Origin: Acidobacteriota bacterium
GTDB lineage: Bacteria > Acidobacteriota > Thermoanaerobaculia > UBA5066 > Gp7-AA6
Assembly: GCA_027307335.1 (NCBI GenBank)
Contig: DAHUXD010000051.1
Coordinates: 56,884-120,883 of the forward strand
Length of the DNA stretch: 64,000 nt
Direction: 5' to 3'
In this document: positions 27,443 to 36,178 of the stretch, piece by piece
Position numbering within the stretch: the stretch's first letter is position 1
Layout of the letters: every line of letters begins with the position of its first letter
Position numbers and translations under genes: made by a program
The notes under the pieces: model-generated
Database searches by the model: none
Seen by the model: only the letters and a program-made list of their open reading frames with translations
What the model was told of the DNA's origin: nothing

Positions 27443-28186
27443 TCAGTGACCGAGTCGTTCGAGAGCATCGCGCAGCGGCGCGTCGGAGATGTGGATGAGT
27501 CCCGAGTACGGGCGGTCCATTTCCAGGATCAGCAGGAGCGCGCCGGCCACCGAGACCGCGGCGAGGAAGAGCGCCGCCGTCGCCGTCGCGTTCGGCTTCG
27601 CGTAGAGGCCGAAGCTGACGAAGTTCACGGTCAGCCAGAAGACGACGACGGCGAGCAGCGTGAACGAGAGCGTGTTTCTCGATTGTGCCAGCATGAGGGC
27701 CCGCGTCCTGGCGATCGTCAGCATGAGGCTCTGGGCCTCCGACTTGAGAGCCCTCTGCAGATCGCTCTGGGGAGCGAGGCCGAGGACCTCGTCGTAGATC
27801 GACTGGCTCCGCACGGTCGGGGTCGCGACGGCCCCCGCGCCCTGGGAGATGTGAGCGAGAGTGTCGGCGACGGCCTCCTTGAGGAGTCCGCGCGCCGGGG
27901 CGGCTTCCGGTCCATAGCGGCCGAGAACCCGATCGAGCAGCGTCACGTTGGCCGAGAGCGACGTCAGCTCGTCCCTCTGCGTGTCGTAGGTGCCCTTCGC
28001 GGAGGCGACGAGCAGGCCGAGGACCAGGGCCGACATCGTGCTGACGAGCGCCATGGCCGCCCGCACCACATCCTTCGTCTCCGCGCTCAGGTGGTGTTCG
28101 GGCAGGACCCCGCGCAGGGCGATGCCGACGAGCGAGCCGCCGAAGACGCAGCCGAAGACCACGAGACTGGTCGCCAGCGGGCTCAT
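27443..28186 (-). CDS. DUF4239 (bestrophin-like) membrane protein
   Basis: A 247-residue protein starting at ATG 28186. The first helix is TSLVVFGCVFGGSLVGIALRGVLP, followed by LSAETKDVVRAAMALVSTMSALVLGLLVASAKGTYD, the most characteristic DUF4239 segment. After an amphipathic region are two more helices (TLSFTLLAVVVFWLTVNFVSFGL and ALFLAAVSVAGALLLILEMDRPYSG). DUF4239 is related in layout to bestrophin-type channels but its function is not settled. It is 14 bp from the repeat protein and DUF1254 genes on either side, so co-transcribed. Confidence 0.85.
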   Translation of the reverse strand: MSPLATSLVVFGCVFGGSLVGIALRGVLPEHHLSAETKDVVRAAMALVSTMSALVLGLLVASAKGTYDTQRDELTSLSANVTLLDRVLGRYGPEAAPARGLLKEAVADTLAHISQGAGAVATPTVRSQSIYDEVLGLAPQSDLQRALKSEAQSLMLTIARTRALMLAQSRNTLSFTLLAVVVFWLTVNFVSFGLYAKPNATATAALFLAAVSVAGALLLILEMDRPYSGLIHISDAPLRDALERLGH

Positions 28187-28200
28187 CGTAGCGGCGGAGG

Positions 28201-29010
28201 TCAGGGCGCCGGGACGACCGTGTACACGACGCCGTTCGCGCCCGACGACGGCAGGTACCAGACGCCGTTCGAGACGAGGTACGTCGTGCCGTTGATCGTC
28301 GTGTGAACGGCCCCGGTCGGGGCGGCGTAGAGGACCGTCCCCGACGGGTGCGACGCGACGGCCACGCCGGTGGCCAGACCGGCGCTGTAGGCGGCGGTCG
28401 TGTTGGCGGAACCCGCCGCGACGCCCGCCGCGTAGGCGTTCGTCGTGGCGGCGGAGGTGGTCGCCGCTCCAGCGGCGTAGCCGGACTGATAGCTGCTCGC
28501 CGAAGAGGCGGCCGCTGCCGAGGTCGCCGCGGCGCCGACCGCCATGCCCGCCATCGCCGCGCCCGCGACCGCCCAACCGGAGGTGGTCGTCGTCGGATAA
28601 ACGACCGCCGTCGGCGGATGGTAGGGGTACGGATAGTAGGCCGCCGGCGGGTGGTAGTAGGCGCCGCCGTAGTAGTCGGGCGGGTGGTACGCGGTCGCGC
28701 CGTACGACGTCGTGTGGTACGCGCCCGCGCCGTAGGCGCCGGCCGTCGTGCCGCCGTAGACGTTCGTGTGCTCCGTGCCGCCGTAGTAGCTGTGCGCGGT
28801 CGAGCCGCCGTACGCGTTCGTGTGCTCGGTGCCCTCGCCGTACTCGTGCGACGTCGAGCCTCCGTAGGCGTTGGTGTGCGTGCCGCCTTCGCCGTAGGTG
28901 CCGGACGAGTGACCGCCGTACGCGTTCGCGTGCGACCACGCCGCGGCGGGAAGGCACGTCAGCCAGGCGGTGAGGAATCCCGCGATGCCGGCCGAGAGCT
29001 TGTTTCGCAT
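28201..29010 (-). CDS. Exported protein with 18-residue NAYGGS tandem repeats
   Basis: A 269-residue protein with a signal peptide ending LPAAAWS. Residues 30-101 are four 18-residue tandem repeats of the form AYGGSTxHxYGEGTEHTN. A His/Pro/Tyr stretch (YHPPDYYGGAYYHPPAAYYPYPYHPP) follows, then an Ala/Thr/Ser-rich hydrophobic region, and a final small domain (TGAVHTTINGTTYLVSNGVWYLPSS) that may be a folded beta unit. The high His, Tyr and Gly content could favour metal binding or a matrix role, but this is speculation. Located between DUF2092 and DUF4239 genes. Confidence 0.72.
   Translation of the reverse strand: MRNKLSAGIAGFLTAWLTCLPAAAWSHANAYGGHSSGTYGEGGTHTNAYGGSTSHEYGEGTEHTNAYGGSTAHSYYGGTEHTNVYGGTTAGAYGAGAYHTTSYGATAYHPPDYYGGAYYHPPAAYYPYPYHPPTAVVYPTTTTSGWAVAGAAMAGMAVGAAATSAAAASSASSYQSGYAAGAATTSAATTNAYAAGVAAGSANTTAAYSAGLATGVAVASHPSGTVLYAAPTGAVHTTINGTTYLVSNGVWYLPSSGANGVVYTVVPAP
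28708..28923 (-). repeat. 54-bp tandem repeat, four units
   Basis: Four 54-base units encode the 18-residue repeats of the exported protein above. Units two and three are most alike; the fourth is diverged. Confidence 0.8.
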
Positions 29011-29020
29011 GGAAGGCCTC

Positions 29021-29911
29021 CTACTGGGGTCTTGGGGTGGGCTTCGATTTCGCGGCCGGCTTCTTCGCCGTGCCGGCCTTTTCGGGCGCCGGGACGTCCG
29101 ACTTCATCTTCGGGTGGTTGAACGGGATCTTGTCGGCGTTCGCCGCCTTGGTCGTCGTGAACTTCTCCGGGCCGAGCGGCGGCTCGAGCTTCCAGTTCGT
29201 GAACTGGACCGAGTGGCGCAGCTGGAGCGGGTCGTCCACGAACATGGCCCGCGACATGTAGGGGAGCTTGTCGTCCTTCCCGATCCACATCTGGATGAAG
29301 ACGCCGTTCGATTCGTAGGCGATCACGTCCGTCGTGACGCCGCCGACCAGGTTCGACTCGCTGACGTAGAACGCTCCCGTCAGGGCCGACGCGATGTCGC
29401 CCCAGGGGTCCTTGACGATCTGGTCGGTGAAGGGGAAGTAGGTGCCGGATTCCGCGAAGAGCTTCTCGAGGGCGCCGTCGATCGTCTTCGGCGCGTCCGT
29501 GACCGCGACGAGGTTCTCGGCCGGGTGGAAGCTCATCATCACCTTGCCGTCGTCGTAGAACTCGGTGCGCGGCCCGTCGCCGACGGTGATCACGGCGATC
29601 TTGTCGGGCCGCTGCAGCGCCACCTCGTAGATGCGTCCGTAGATGAGCGGCGGACCCCAGAGGCTCGGCACCTCGTAGGCGCCCAGCGCGGTGAACGACA
29701 TCGAGCCCGCGGCGGCGAGCTTCGCGCAGGAGGCCTTGAGGATGTCGACGGCCCTCGTCTCGGGCGTCGGCACCGGGCGGGGAGCGGCGGCGGCGGACTT
29801 CGGCGCGGGCTTCTTTCCGGGCGCCGGCGTCGGCTTCGGCGCCTGCGCCGAGGCGCCGGCGGCCAGCAGCGATGCCGCGAAGGCGAGTGCGAAACGTGTC
29901 TGGCGGAGCAT
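29021..29911 (-). CDS. DUF2092 exported protein
   Basis: A 296-residue protein with a signal peptide (FALAFAASLLAAGASAQ), a Pro/Lys/Ala linker, then a DUF2092-like domain: TRAVDILKASCAKLAAAGSMSFTALGAYEV, LQRPDKIAVITVGDGPRTEFYDDGKVMMSFHPAENLVAV and TGAFYVSESNLVGGVTTDVIAYE. This is a LolA/LolB-like half-barrel pattern, seen in periplasmic carriers. The C-terminus is Lys/Pro/Ala-rich and probably unstructured. It reads straight into the repeat protein (10 bp) and follows the small exported gene by 8 bp. Ligand unknown. Confidence 0.75.
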   Translation of the reverse strand: MLRQTRFALAFAASLLAAGASAQAPKPTPAPGKKPAPKSAAAAPRPVPTPETRAVDILKASCAKLAAAGSMSFTALGAYEVPSLWGPPLIYGRIYEVALQRPDKIAVITVGDGPRTEFYDDGKVMMSFHPAENLVAVTDAPKTIDGALEKLFAESGTYFPFTDQIVKDPWGDIASALTGAFYVSESNLVGGVTTDVIAYESNGVFIQMWIGKDDKLPYMSRAMFVDDPLQLRHSVQFTNWKLEPPLGPEKFTTTKAANADKIPFNHPKMKSDVPAPEKAGTAKKPAAKSKPTPRPQ

Positions 29912-29919
29912 TGGCGGCC

Positions 29920-30618
29920 TCAGTTGTTCTTGTTGTAATTGAAATTGGAGACTTGGATCTCCATCTGCTTGCCGGGGATCTGGATGTCGGCGAAGTTCAT
30001 GTAGGACAGGCCCGAGGCGAGCACGTTGAACGTCGCGTTCATCGTGACCGAATCCCCCTGGTACGTCGTCGCGACGAACGCCTTGGCGGCCTTGTGCGTC
30101 GTCGCGTTGACCCAGAGCGTCATGGAGTCGCCCGGCATCACGACGCTGCCGCCGGAGAGGGCCAGAAGGCCTGTCGCGTCGGGACCGCTCACCGACGCCT
30201 TGTTGAAGAAGGCCAGCAGTTGCGGACTCGTGCCCATGGTGTACTGCTCGAGCTGCGCCTTCAGCCCCGACATGTACTCCTGCATCTCCTTCTGCTTCTG
30301 TTCGGCGATGCGCTTGCGGATCCCGAAGCGGGGGAGCGACGGCCCCTCGTTCGAGACCAGGCTCTTCTGGTACTGGCCGTTGACCCAGTTGACCATCTGG
30401 ACGCGGGTGTCCTTGACCGTGCCGTCCTCGAGCAGCTCCGTGCGCTGGTCCCAGGTGTACTGCTGCATCGCGGTGGCGTTGGCCTGGCGCGCCGCCGTGA
30501 CTCTTTCGGCGATTCCCGCGCGCAGGCCCTGGTTGGCGGCGTCCTGGGCGAAGGCGGCCGCTGCAAAGAGGCAGAGCGCGACGGCGAGCGGGACTCGGGA
30601 CGAGCCGATTCGGGTCAT
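29920..30618 (-). CDS. Exported protein of unknown family (paralog of 36179..36937)
   Basis: A 232-residue protein with a signal peptide (VPLAVALCLFAAAAFAQ). The mature part has an N-terminal helix and the motif MQQYTWDQRTELLEDG, then GIRKRIAEQKQKEMQEYMSGLK, then PGDSMTLWVNATTHKAAKAFVATTY and a final strand QMEIQVSNFNYNKNN. The same motif order occurs in the gene at 36179..36937, so the two are paralogs of one unnamed family. The PGDSMT segment is the best conserved. Function unknown; it is read with the DUF2092 gene. Confidence 0.7.
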   Translation of the reverse strand: MTRIGSSRVPLAVALCLFAAAAFAQDAANQGLRAGIAERVTAARQANATAMQQYTWDQRTELLEDGTVKDTRVQMVNWVNGQYQKSLVSNEGPSLPRFGIRKRIAEQKQKEMQEYMSGLKAQLEQYTMGTSPQLLAFFNKASVSGPDATGLLALSGGSVVMPGDSMTLWVNATTHKAAKAFVATTYQGDSVTMNATFNVLASGLSYMNFADIQIPGKQMEIQVSNFNYNKNN

Positions 30619-30720
30619 GGGACCTCCTTGGGGTCGGGGAAGATTCTAGGCCGGCGATTCTGATGCAAAGGCATCAGGAATGGACGGCCGGCGGTGGAGC
30701 GTCGGCCGGTCCGGACGGCT

Positions 30721-31029
30721 TCAAGGAATCATCCCGCACTCGAACATCTTGTTCGCGATCGGCGCGGCGATCTTGTTGATGAAGTACTGGCGCATCTGCG
30801 GGTCGGCCTTCAGCGCCGCGATCACCCGCTGCTCCATCTGCGCCTTCTCTCCCGTCGGCTTCTCGCTCTTGTTCTCGGCGAGCTGGACGCAGGTCGAGTT
30901 GGTGTACTTGTCGATGATCTTCTGGGCGAGCATGTCCGCGAGCGGGTACTGCTGCTGCTGCGCCTGCGGCGCGTTCGAGACGAGCCACAGGGCCGGAACG
31001 AGAACCAGGACTGCCAGACGCTTCCTCAT
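30721..31029 (-). CDS. Small exported protein, unknown
   Basis: A 102-residue protein with a signal peptide (LAVLVLVPALWLVSNAPQAQ) and a helical mature part containing two cysteines (NSTCVQLAENK and KMFECGMIP) that could form a disulfide. The ATG 31029 is preceded by GGAGG. It lies 29 bp after the arylsulfatase stop and is hidden in the listed 882-residue frame. No family recognised. Confidence 0.7.
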   Translation of the reverse strand: MRKRLAVLVLVPALWLVSNAPQAQQQQYPLADMLAQKIIDKYTNSTCVQLAENKSEKPTGEKAQMEQRVIAALKADPQMRQYFINKIAAPIANKMFECGMIP

Positions 31030-31058
31030 GGGAACCTCCTCCACATTCGAAAACTGAC

Positions 31059-33563
31059 CTACTCGCTGGCCTTGTTGTTGCGGGTCGCCGCCTCGAGCTT
31101 CTGGATGTCGGCCGGGGACAGCTGCGGCCGGTCGACCTTGATCGTGAGCTTGTTGAGCTTCGCGGTGAGCGCGAACGGCGGAAGATAGTCCTCGTCGTTG
31201 ACGCCGGTCTCCGTGTCGGAGCCGATGTCGAAGCTCTCGTCCCACTGGAGGATCAGCGGGAGCGTGTGCTCCATCTTCTGCGTCGCCACCGTCTTGCCGT
31301 CGACCTTCAGCGTTCCGGTGCCGCTCTGCCCGATGCCGCTCATGTTGTTGAAGGCGAGCGTCGCCGGCCCGAGGCCGTCGTACTTGAAGTCGAACTCGAC
31401 GCTGTGCTTGCCCGGAGCGAGCGCGTCGGGTGCATCCCAACGGATCTTCCGCAGGCCGACCAGGTTCCAGAGGAAGACCGGCTTGTCCTTCAGGAGGTAG
31501 AAGCCGTAGCCGCCGAACCGCCCCCCGGATGTCAGGAGCATGCCCTCGGCGCCGCCCTGCGGCACGTCGATGTCCGCGGTGATCGTGTAGGAGCAATTCA
31601 GCAGCAAGGGCGAGTCTCCCTGCGGCAGCCCCACCATCGGCTTGGTGTAGACGAACTCGCTGCGGCCGGCCGTGATGTTCGGCCGGGGCGCGACGAGGCG
31701 GGTCGCCACCGAGGCGTCGAGAGGAAGGACCTGGTATTTCTTGGCCTCGGTCAGGAAGAGCGCCTTCATTTCGGCCAGCTTCTGCGGGTTCTTCGCCGCG
31801 ACGTCCTCGGCCTGCGTCCAGTCCTTCGTCACGTCGTAGAGCTCCCACGTCACGTTGTTGAGCGGATCCGGGTTGACCGCCCCGACGACGTCCCAGGGCG
31901 GCCGGATCACCTTGGTCGAGGCGATCCAGCCGTCGTTGTAGATCGCGTGATCGCCCATCATCTCGAAGTACTGCGTATGGTGCCGGGACGGGGCGTTCGC
32001 GTTGGCCTTGTCGAACGTGTACGCGAAGCTCACGCCCTCGACGGGGCTCTGCTTGATGCCGTCGACCGTGTCCGGCTGATGGATGCCAGTGACCTCGAGG
32101 AGGGTGGGAACGACGTCGATGATGTGCATGAACTGGTGGCGGAGGCCGCCGACGTCGGTGATGTGCCCCGGCCAGGAGACCGCCATGCCTTGGCGCACGC
32201 CGCCCCAGTGCGACGCGATCTGCTTGGTCCAGGAGAACGGGGTGTCGAAGGCCCAGGCCCAGCCCACGGCCATGTGGTTGTAGGTCTTGTCCGAGCCCCA
32301 GACGTCGTAGAAGTACTTGAGCTGGTCGGCGACCGGGACCTGGACGCCGTTGAACATGGCGACTTCGTTCGGCGTGCCGATGAGCTGTCCCTCGGCGCTC
32401 GTGCCGTTGTCGCCGTTGATGTAGATGATGATCGTGTTGTCGAGCTTGCCCATGTCCTCGACCGCCTGGATGACGCGGCCGATCTCGTAGTCCGTGTAGG
32501 CCACGTAGGCCGCGAAGACGTCCACCTGGCGGAGGAACATTTTCTTCTCGTCGGGCGTGAGCTGCTCCCACCGTTTCAGCAGCTTGTCCGGCCACGGGGT
32601 CAGTTTCGCGTCCTTCGGGATCACGCCCAGCCGCTTCTGGTTCTCGAAGATCTGGTCGCGCAGGACGTTCCATCCCTTGTCGAAGAGGTGCATGTCCGAG
32701 ATCTTCTTGATCCACTCGGGCGTCGGGTGGTGCGGCGCGTGCGTGCCGCCCGGGACGTAGTAGCAGAAGAACGGCTTTGAGGGGTCGATCTGGTTCACGC
32801 GGTTCAGCCACTCGATCGCGTCGTCCGCCTGCGCCGTCGTCAGGTTCCACCCCGGATGACCCAGGTTCGGGTAGATCTGCGTCGTGTTGCGGAAGAGGTT
32901 CGGCTCCCACTGGTTGGTGTCGCCGCCAACGAAGCCGTAGAAGTACTCGAAGCCCATTCCGGTCGGCCACTGGTCGAACGGGCCGATCTGGCTGGCCTGA
33001 TAGGTCGGCGTGTTGTGATCCTTGCCGAACCAGGAAGTCGAATAGCCGTTGTCGAGAAGAATGCGACCGATGGTCGCCTTGTCCTTGGCGATGATGCTGT
33101 TGTAGCCGGGGAAGCCCGTGGACTGCTCGGAGATGACGCCGAAGCCCGCCGAGTGGTGGTTCCGGCCGGTGATGAGCGCCGCGCGGGTCGGCGAGCAGAG
33201 CGCCGTCGAGTTCATCTGCGTGTAGCGCAGTCCCGCCTTCGCGATGCGATCGAGCGCGGGCGTCGGAATGACGCCGCCGAAGGTCGACGGCACGCCGTAG
33301 CCCGAGTCGTCCGTCATGATGAGGAGGACGTTCGGCGCGCCCTTCGGCGGCACGATGCGCGGCGCCCACCAGGGCGTCGACTGCAGCGCGTTGTCCTTGA
33401 TGACGCCGCCGAACGGCGGATCGGGCGGCGGCAGCTGCTTGCCATCGATGGAGGTCGTGGCCCCGGGGGAGCCCGGAGGCGGCGGCGCCGGCTGCTGCCC
33501 GAGGACCGCGGCGGCAACCGCCAGGACGGCCGGGAACACGAGGAGAGAGCGCCGGTTTCGCAT
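31059..33563 (-). CDS. Arylsulfatase (type I sulfatase), exported
   Basis: An 834-residue sulfatase with a signal peptide (LLVFPAVLAVAAAVLGQ). Metal site: NVLLIMTDDSGYG near residue 80. The active-site motif CSPTRAALITGRN (Cys about 123) fits C-x-P-x-R-x-x-x-x-T-G, in which the Cys is oxidised to formylglycine by a maturation enzyme not in the window. The family core continues with FSWTKQIASHWGGVRQGMAVSWPG. The last 200 residues are a beta-sandwich domain (KPVFLWNLVGLRKIRWDAPDALAPGKHSVEFDFKYDG). Start ATG 33563 has AGGGAGG upstream. Physiological sulfate ester unknown; a two-component system lies immediately upstream. Confidence 0.95.
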   Translation of the reverse strand: MRNRRSLLVFPAVLAVAAAVLGQQPAPPPPGSPGATTSIDGKQLPPPDPPFGGVIKDNALQSTPWWAPRIVPPKGAPNVLLIMTDDSGYGVPSTFGGVIPTPALDRIAKAGLRYTQMNSTALCSPTRAALITGRNHHSAGFGVISEQSTGFPGYNSIIAKDKATIGRILLDNGYSTSWFGKDHNTPTYQASQIGPFDQWPTGMGFEYFYGFVGGDTNQWEPNLFRNTTQIYPNLGHPGWNLTTAQADDAIEWLNRVNQIDPSKPFFCYYVPGGTHAPHHPTPEWIKKISDMHLFDKGWNVLRDQIFENQKRLGVIPKDAKLTPWPDKLLKRWEQLTPDEKKMFLRQVDVFAAYVAYTDYEIGRVIQAVEDMGKLDNTIIIYINGDNGTSAEGQLIGTPNEVAMFNGVQVPVADQLKYFYDVWGSDKTYNHMAVGWAWAFDTPFSWTKQIASHWGGVRQGMAVSWPGHITDVGGLRHQFMHIIDVVPTLLEVTGIHQPDTVDGIKQSPVEGVSFAYTFDKANANAPSRHHTQYFEMMGDHAIYNDGWIASTKVIRPPWDVVGAVNPDPLNNVTWELYDVTKDWTQAEDVAAKNPQKLAEMKALFLTEAKKYQVLPLDASVATRLVAPRPNITAGRSEFVYTKPMVGLPQGDSPLLLNCSYTITADIDVPQGGAEGMLLTSGGRFGGYGFYLLKDKPVFLWNLVGLRKIRWDAPDALAPGKHSVEFDFKYDGLGPATLAFNNMSGIGQSGTGTLKVDGKTVATQKMEHTLPLILQWDESFDIGSDTETGVNDEDYLPPFALTAKLNKLTIKVDRPQLSPADIQKLEAATRNNKASE

Positions 33564-33652
33564 GGGCCTCCCTTTCATTTTGGGAACCGGGTGAGTCGGC
33601 GCTATCAAATCAGCGCCCGCGCGCCGCTGTCAACGTCGCCCGGTGGAATGAC

Positions 33653-34261
33653 TCAGGGTCCGGCGATGCCCTTTTCGAGGGCCACGCGGATGAGCTCCGC
33701 GCTCGTGGTCACGCCGAGGGACTCCATCGCACGGTACTTGTGGAATTCGATCGTGCGGACGGAGAGGCCGAGGACCGACGCGATCTCTTTCGCCGTGAGG
33801 CCCTTCGCGACGAGCTGGACGATCTCGCGCTGGCGCGGGGTCAGGTCGCCGCCGCGGGCGTCCGGGGCGGGCGCCGCGTCCGCCTTCACCGCCGGTTCAC
33901 CTTCGGCCGCGGCGCGGATCGCCGCGATGAGCTCCTCGGCCGCGGCGTGCTTGAGCACGAAGCCGTCGGCGCCCGCTTCCCGCGCGCGGCGCGCGTAGGC
34001 GGCCTCGCGATGCATCGTGACGACGACGACGCGGATTCCCGGCACCGCCTTCTTCAGGAGCGGGATCGCCTCGAGTCCATTGACGCGCGGCATCCCGATG
34101 TCGACGACGGCGACGTCGGGCTTCTGCGCCACGGCCTCGTCCAGCAGCCGCCGCCCGTCCTCGACGATGCCGACGAGGTCGAACTCGGGCTCGAGGAGGC
34201 CGCGCAGTCCCTCGGCCACCATGCGGTGGTCGTCGGCGAGCAGGACCCGCAGGCGCGCCAT
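33653..34261 (-). CDS. NarL/FixJ-type response regulator
   Basis: A 202-residue response regulator. The receiver domain has the acidic pocket (VLLADDHRMVAEGL), the phospho-acceptor Asp in VAVVDIGMPRVNG near residue 51 and the conserved Lys in GFVLKHAAAEELI. A LuxR-type helix-turn-helix follows (LTPRQREIVQLVAKGLTAKEIASVLGLSVRTIEFHKYRAMESLGV). ATG 34261 has CGGAGTG upstream and avoids overlap with the kinase gene, five bases away. The partner is the kinase just upstream, so this is a complete two-component system. The sulfatase gene 89 bp downstream on the same strand is a plausible target. Confidence 0.93.
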   Translation of the reverse strand: MARLRVLLADDHRMVAEGLRGLLEPEFDLVGIVEDGRRLLDEAVAQKPDVAVVDIGMPRVNGLEAIPLLKKAVPGIRVVVVTMHREAAYARRAREAGADGFVLKHAAAEELIAAIRAAAEGEPAVKADAAPAPDARGGDLTPRQREIVQLVAKGLTAKEIASVLGLSVRTIEFHKYRAMESLGVTTSAELIRVALEKGIAGP

Positions 34262-34266
34262 CGGGA

Positions 34267-36003
34267 TCACTCCGGGCGCGGCTCGAGCGGCGCCCACGCG
34301 GCGATCTCGGTGCCGCGCCCCGGTGCGCTCTTGATCGCGATCCGTCCGCCGAGGGTCTCGACCCGCTCGCGCATGCTCGCGAGGCCGAGGCTCGGCCGGT
34401 CGAGACGGCGCGCCGGGTCGAACCCGACGCCGTCGTCGCCGAGGCGCAGCTCGAGCCCGCGCGCGCTCGGCGCGCAGGAGAGCGTCACCGTCTTCGCGCG
34501 CGCGTGGCGAGCGACGTTGCGCAGACCCTCCTGGGCGATCCGGAACAGGCAGAGCGCCGTCTCACGCGAGGGCGGCGGGCCGCCGTCGCGCAGGTCGAGC
34601 GCGACCGGAACGGACTCGAGGCGCTGGAAGCGCTCCGCCTCGTTGCGCAGCGCCTCGGTGAGGCCGAGATCGTCGAGCGTCGAGGGATGGAGCTGGTAGG
34701 CGAGCGCGTGGGCGTCCTCGGACAGGCGCGTGAGCTCGTCGCGCATCGCGCCGCCGCGCGGCTTCTCGCCGTCGACGGGTACCGCCGCCGCGTACTCGAG
34801 GCGCGCCGCGTCGATCGCGAGCCGCGCGAGGCGCTGACTGAAGTCGTCGTGGAGCTCCCGGGCGATGACCTTGCGCTCCTCCTCCTGCGCGTGCAGGAGG
34901 CGGCGGTTCAGCACGTGCACGCGCTCCTCCGCGAGGCGCCGGCGGGACCGCTGCGCGAGCAGGGCGGCGATCAGGAGCGTCTGGAGCAGGACCACGGCGG
35001 CCGCGAGCAGCACGGACTCCCGGTGCGCTTCCCAGAGGCCCGGCGGCCGGAAGCGGACGTCGCTGCCCGCCGGCAGGCTCGAGAGAGGAATGCCGAAGCG
35101 CCGGAGCTCGCGCCAGTCGTACGCGACGACGAGCGGCAGGGGCGGCGGCACGACGACGCGTCCCGGCGCGTCCCCGGCCAGCAGCCGCAGCGCGACGCCC
35201 GCCGCCCGGCGGGCCTCCCGCGAAACGGGCACGAGCGGGCCCCCGACGACGCCCTGTCCGAGCTGCTCGACGAAGGCGCCGAAGATCGGGACCTTCGCGA
35301 CCGCCCGCAGCGCGACGAGACCCTCCTCCTCCTCGTGCGCGATGCCGGCGCCGTCGACCTTGAGGCTCCCGTACAGGATCGCCGCGCCCGGGCCGAGCTC
35401 GGCCGCCCGGCGCCGCATTTCCTCGAGCGAGAGTCCGTCCCACCAGTCGAACTCCTCGCGCGGGGCAAACGGCGCGAGCTCGCGCTCGAGCTCGCCGCGC
35501 CAGTAGCGCTCGAGCGGCGAGGCGCCGAGCACGACGATCATCCGCGTCGTGCCGGGGAAGAGGCGAAGGATGTTCTCGACGGCGCGGGGCGGGTCGTAAA
35601 CGGCGGCGACGGCGACGTCGCTCGCCTCGAGCGCGAGGTCCTGCACCTGGCGGCGCTCGAGTCCCGCGATGAGGGTGGCGACGCCGGGGAAGGGGCGCTG
35701 CCGGGACACGAACTCGGCCGCGGGCGCCCCGATCGTGACGACGAGGTCGAGTTTCCTGTCGGCGACGAGCGCGCGCAGGTACTCCGCGAGCGGGGCCTCC
35801 TCGCGGGACGGCGCCGCAAAGCGCGCCATCTCGAGCGGCGTCTCGAGGAATTCGACGGGAGCGGGCCAGCCGTCCACGATGTCCGCCCGCAGCGCGGCGC
35901 CGTAGGTCTCGAACGGCGCGAAGCGGCTGCCAAAGGAGGTCAGGATGAGGACCCGGCGCGGCGCGGCTTCGGCCGCGAAGATGCGGCTCGCGGCGGCGAG
36001 CAT
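34267..36003 (-). CDS. Sensor histidine kinase with substrate-binding-protein-like input domain
   Basis: A 578-residue protein. Residues about 15-320 resemble an ABC-type substrate-binding domain (ABC_sub_bind: RVLILTSFGSRFAPFETYGAALRADI, KLDLVVTIGAPAAEFV, GIPLSSLPAGSDVRFRPPGLWEAHRESVLL). A transmembrane helix (VVLLQTLLIAALLAQ) follows. The kinase core is HisKA_3 type with the H-box VIARELHDDFSQRLARL and an HATPase domain with GLRNVARHARAKTV and LRLGDDGVGFDP. The N-terminal signal may start upstream of ATG 36003 (LWSLRIAAAGFA precedes it), but no standard start codon is present there. Pairs with the NarL-type regulator. Ligand unknown. Confidence 0.88.
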   Translation of the reverse strand: MLAAASRIFAAEAAPRRVLILTSFGSRFAPFETYGAALRADIVDGWPAPVEFLETPLEMARFAAPSREEAPLAEYLRALVADRKLDLVVTIGAPAAEFVSRQRPFPGVATLIAGLERRQVQDLALEASDVAVAAVYDPPRAVENILRLFPGTTRMIVVLGASPLERYWRGELERELAPFAPREEFDWWDGLSLEEMRRRAAELGPGAAILYGSLKVDGAGIAHEEEEGLVALRAVAKVPIFGAFVEQLGQGVVGGPLVPVSREARRAAGVALRLLAGDAPGRVVVPPPLPLVVAYDWRELRRFGIPLSSLPAGSDVRFRPPGLWEAHRESVLLAAAVVLLQTLLIAALLAQRSRRRLAEERVHVLNRRLLHAQEEERKVIARELHDDFSQRLARLAIDAARLEYAAAVPVDGEKPRGGAMRDELTRLSEDAHALAYQLHPSTLDDLGLTEALRNEAERFQRLESVPVALDLRDGGPPPSRETALCLFRIAQEGLRNVARHARAKTVTLSCAPSARGLELRLGDDGVGFDPARRLDRPSLGLASMRERVETLGGRIAIKSAPGRGTEIAAWAPLEPRPE

Positions 36004-36178
36004 CGCGAACCCCGCCGCGGCGATCCGCAGGGACCAAAGGAGAGAGGCGCGGCGGCTCGCTGGAACGTTCGTGGAGACTCCTCGGCGACGGCGTCCGAAA
36101 GTCTATCCCCGCCGCGTGAAGGGTGCCCTCCGGCTTCGATAGAATCCCGCCGCTCCTCGGCCCGTCACAGGAGGAATC

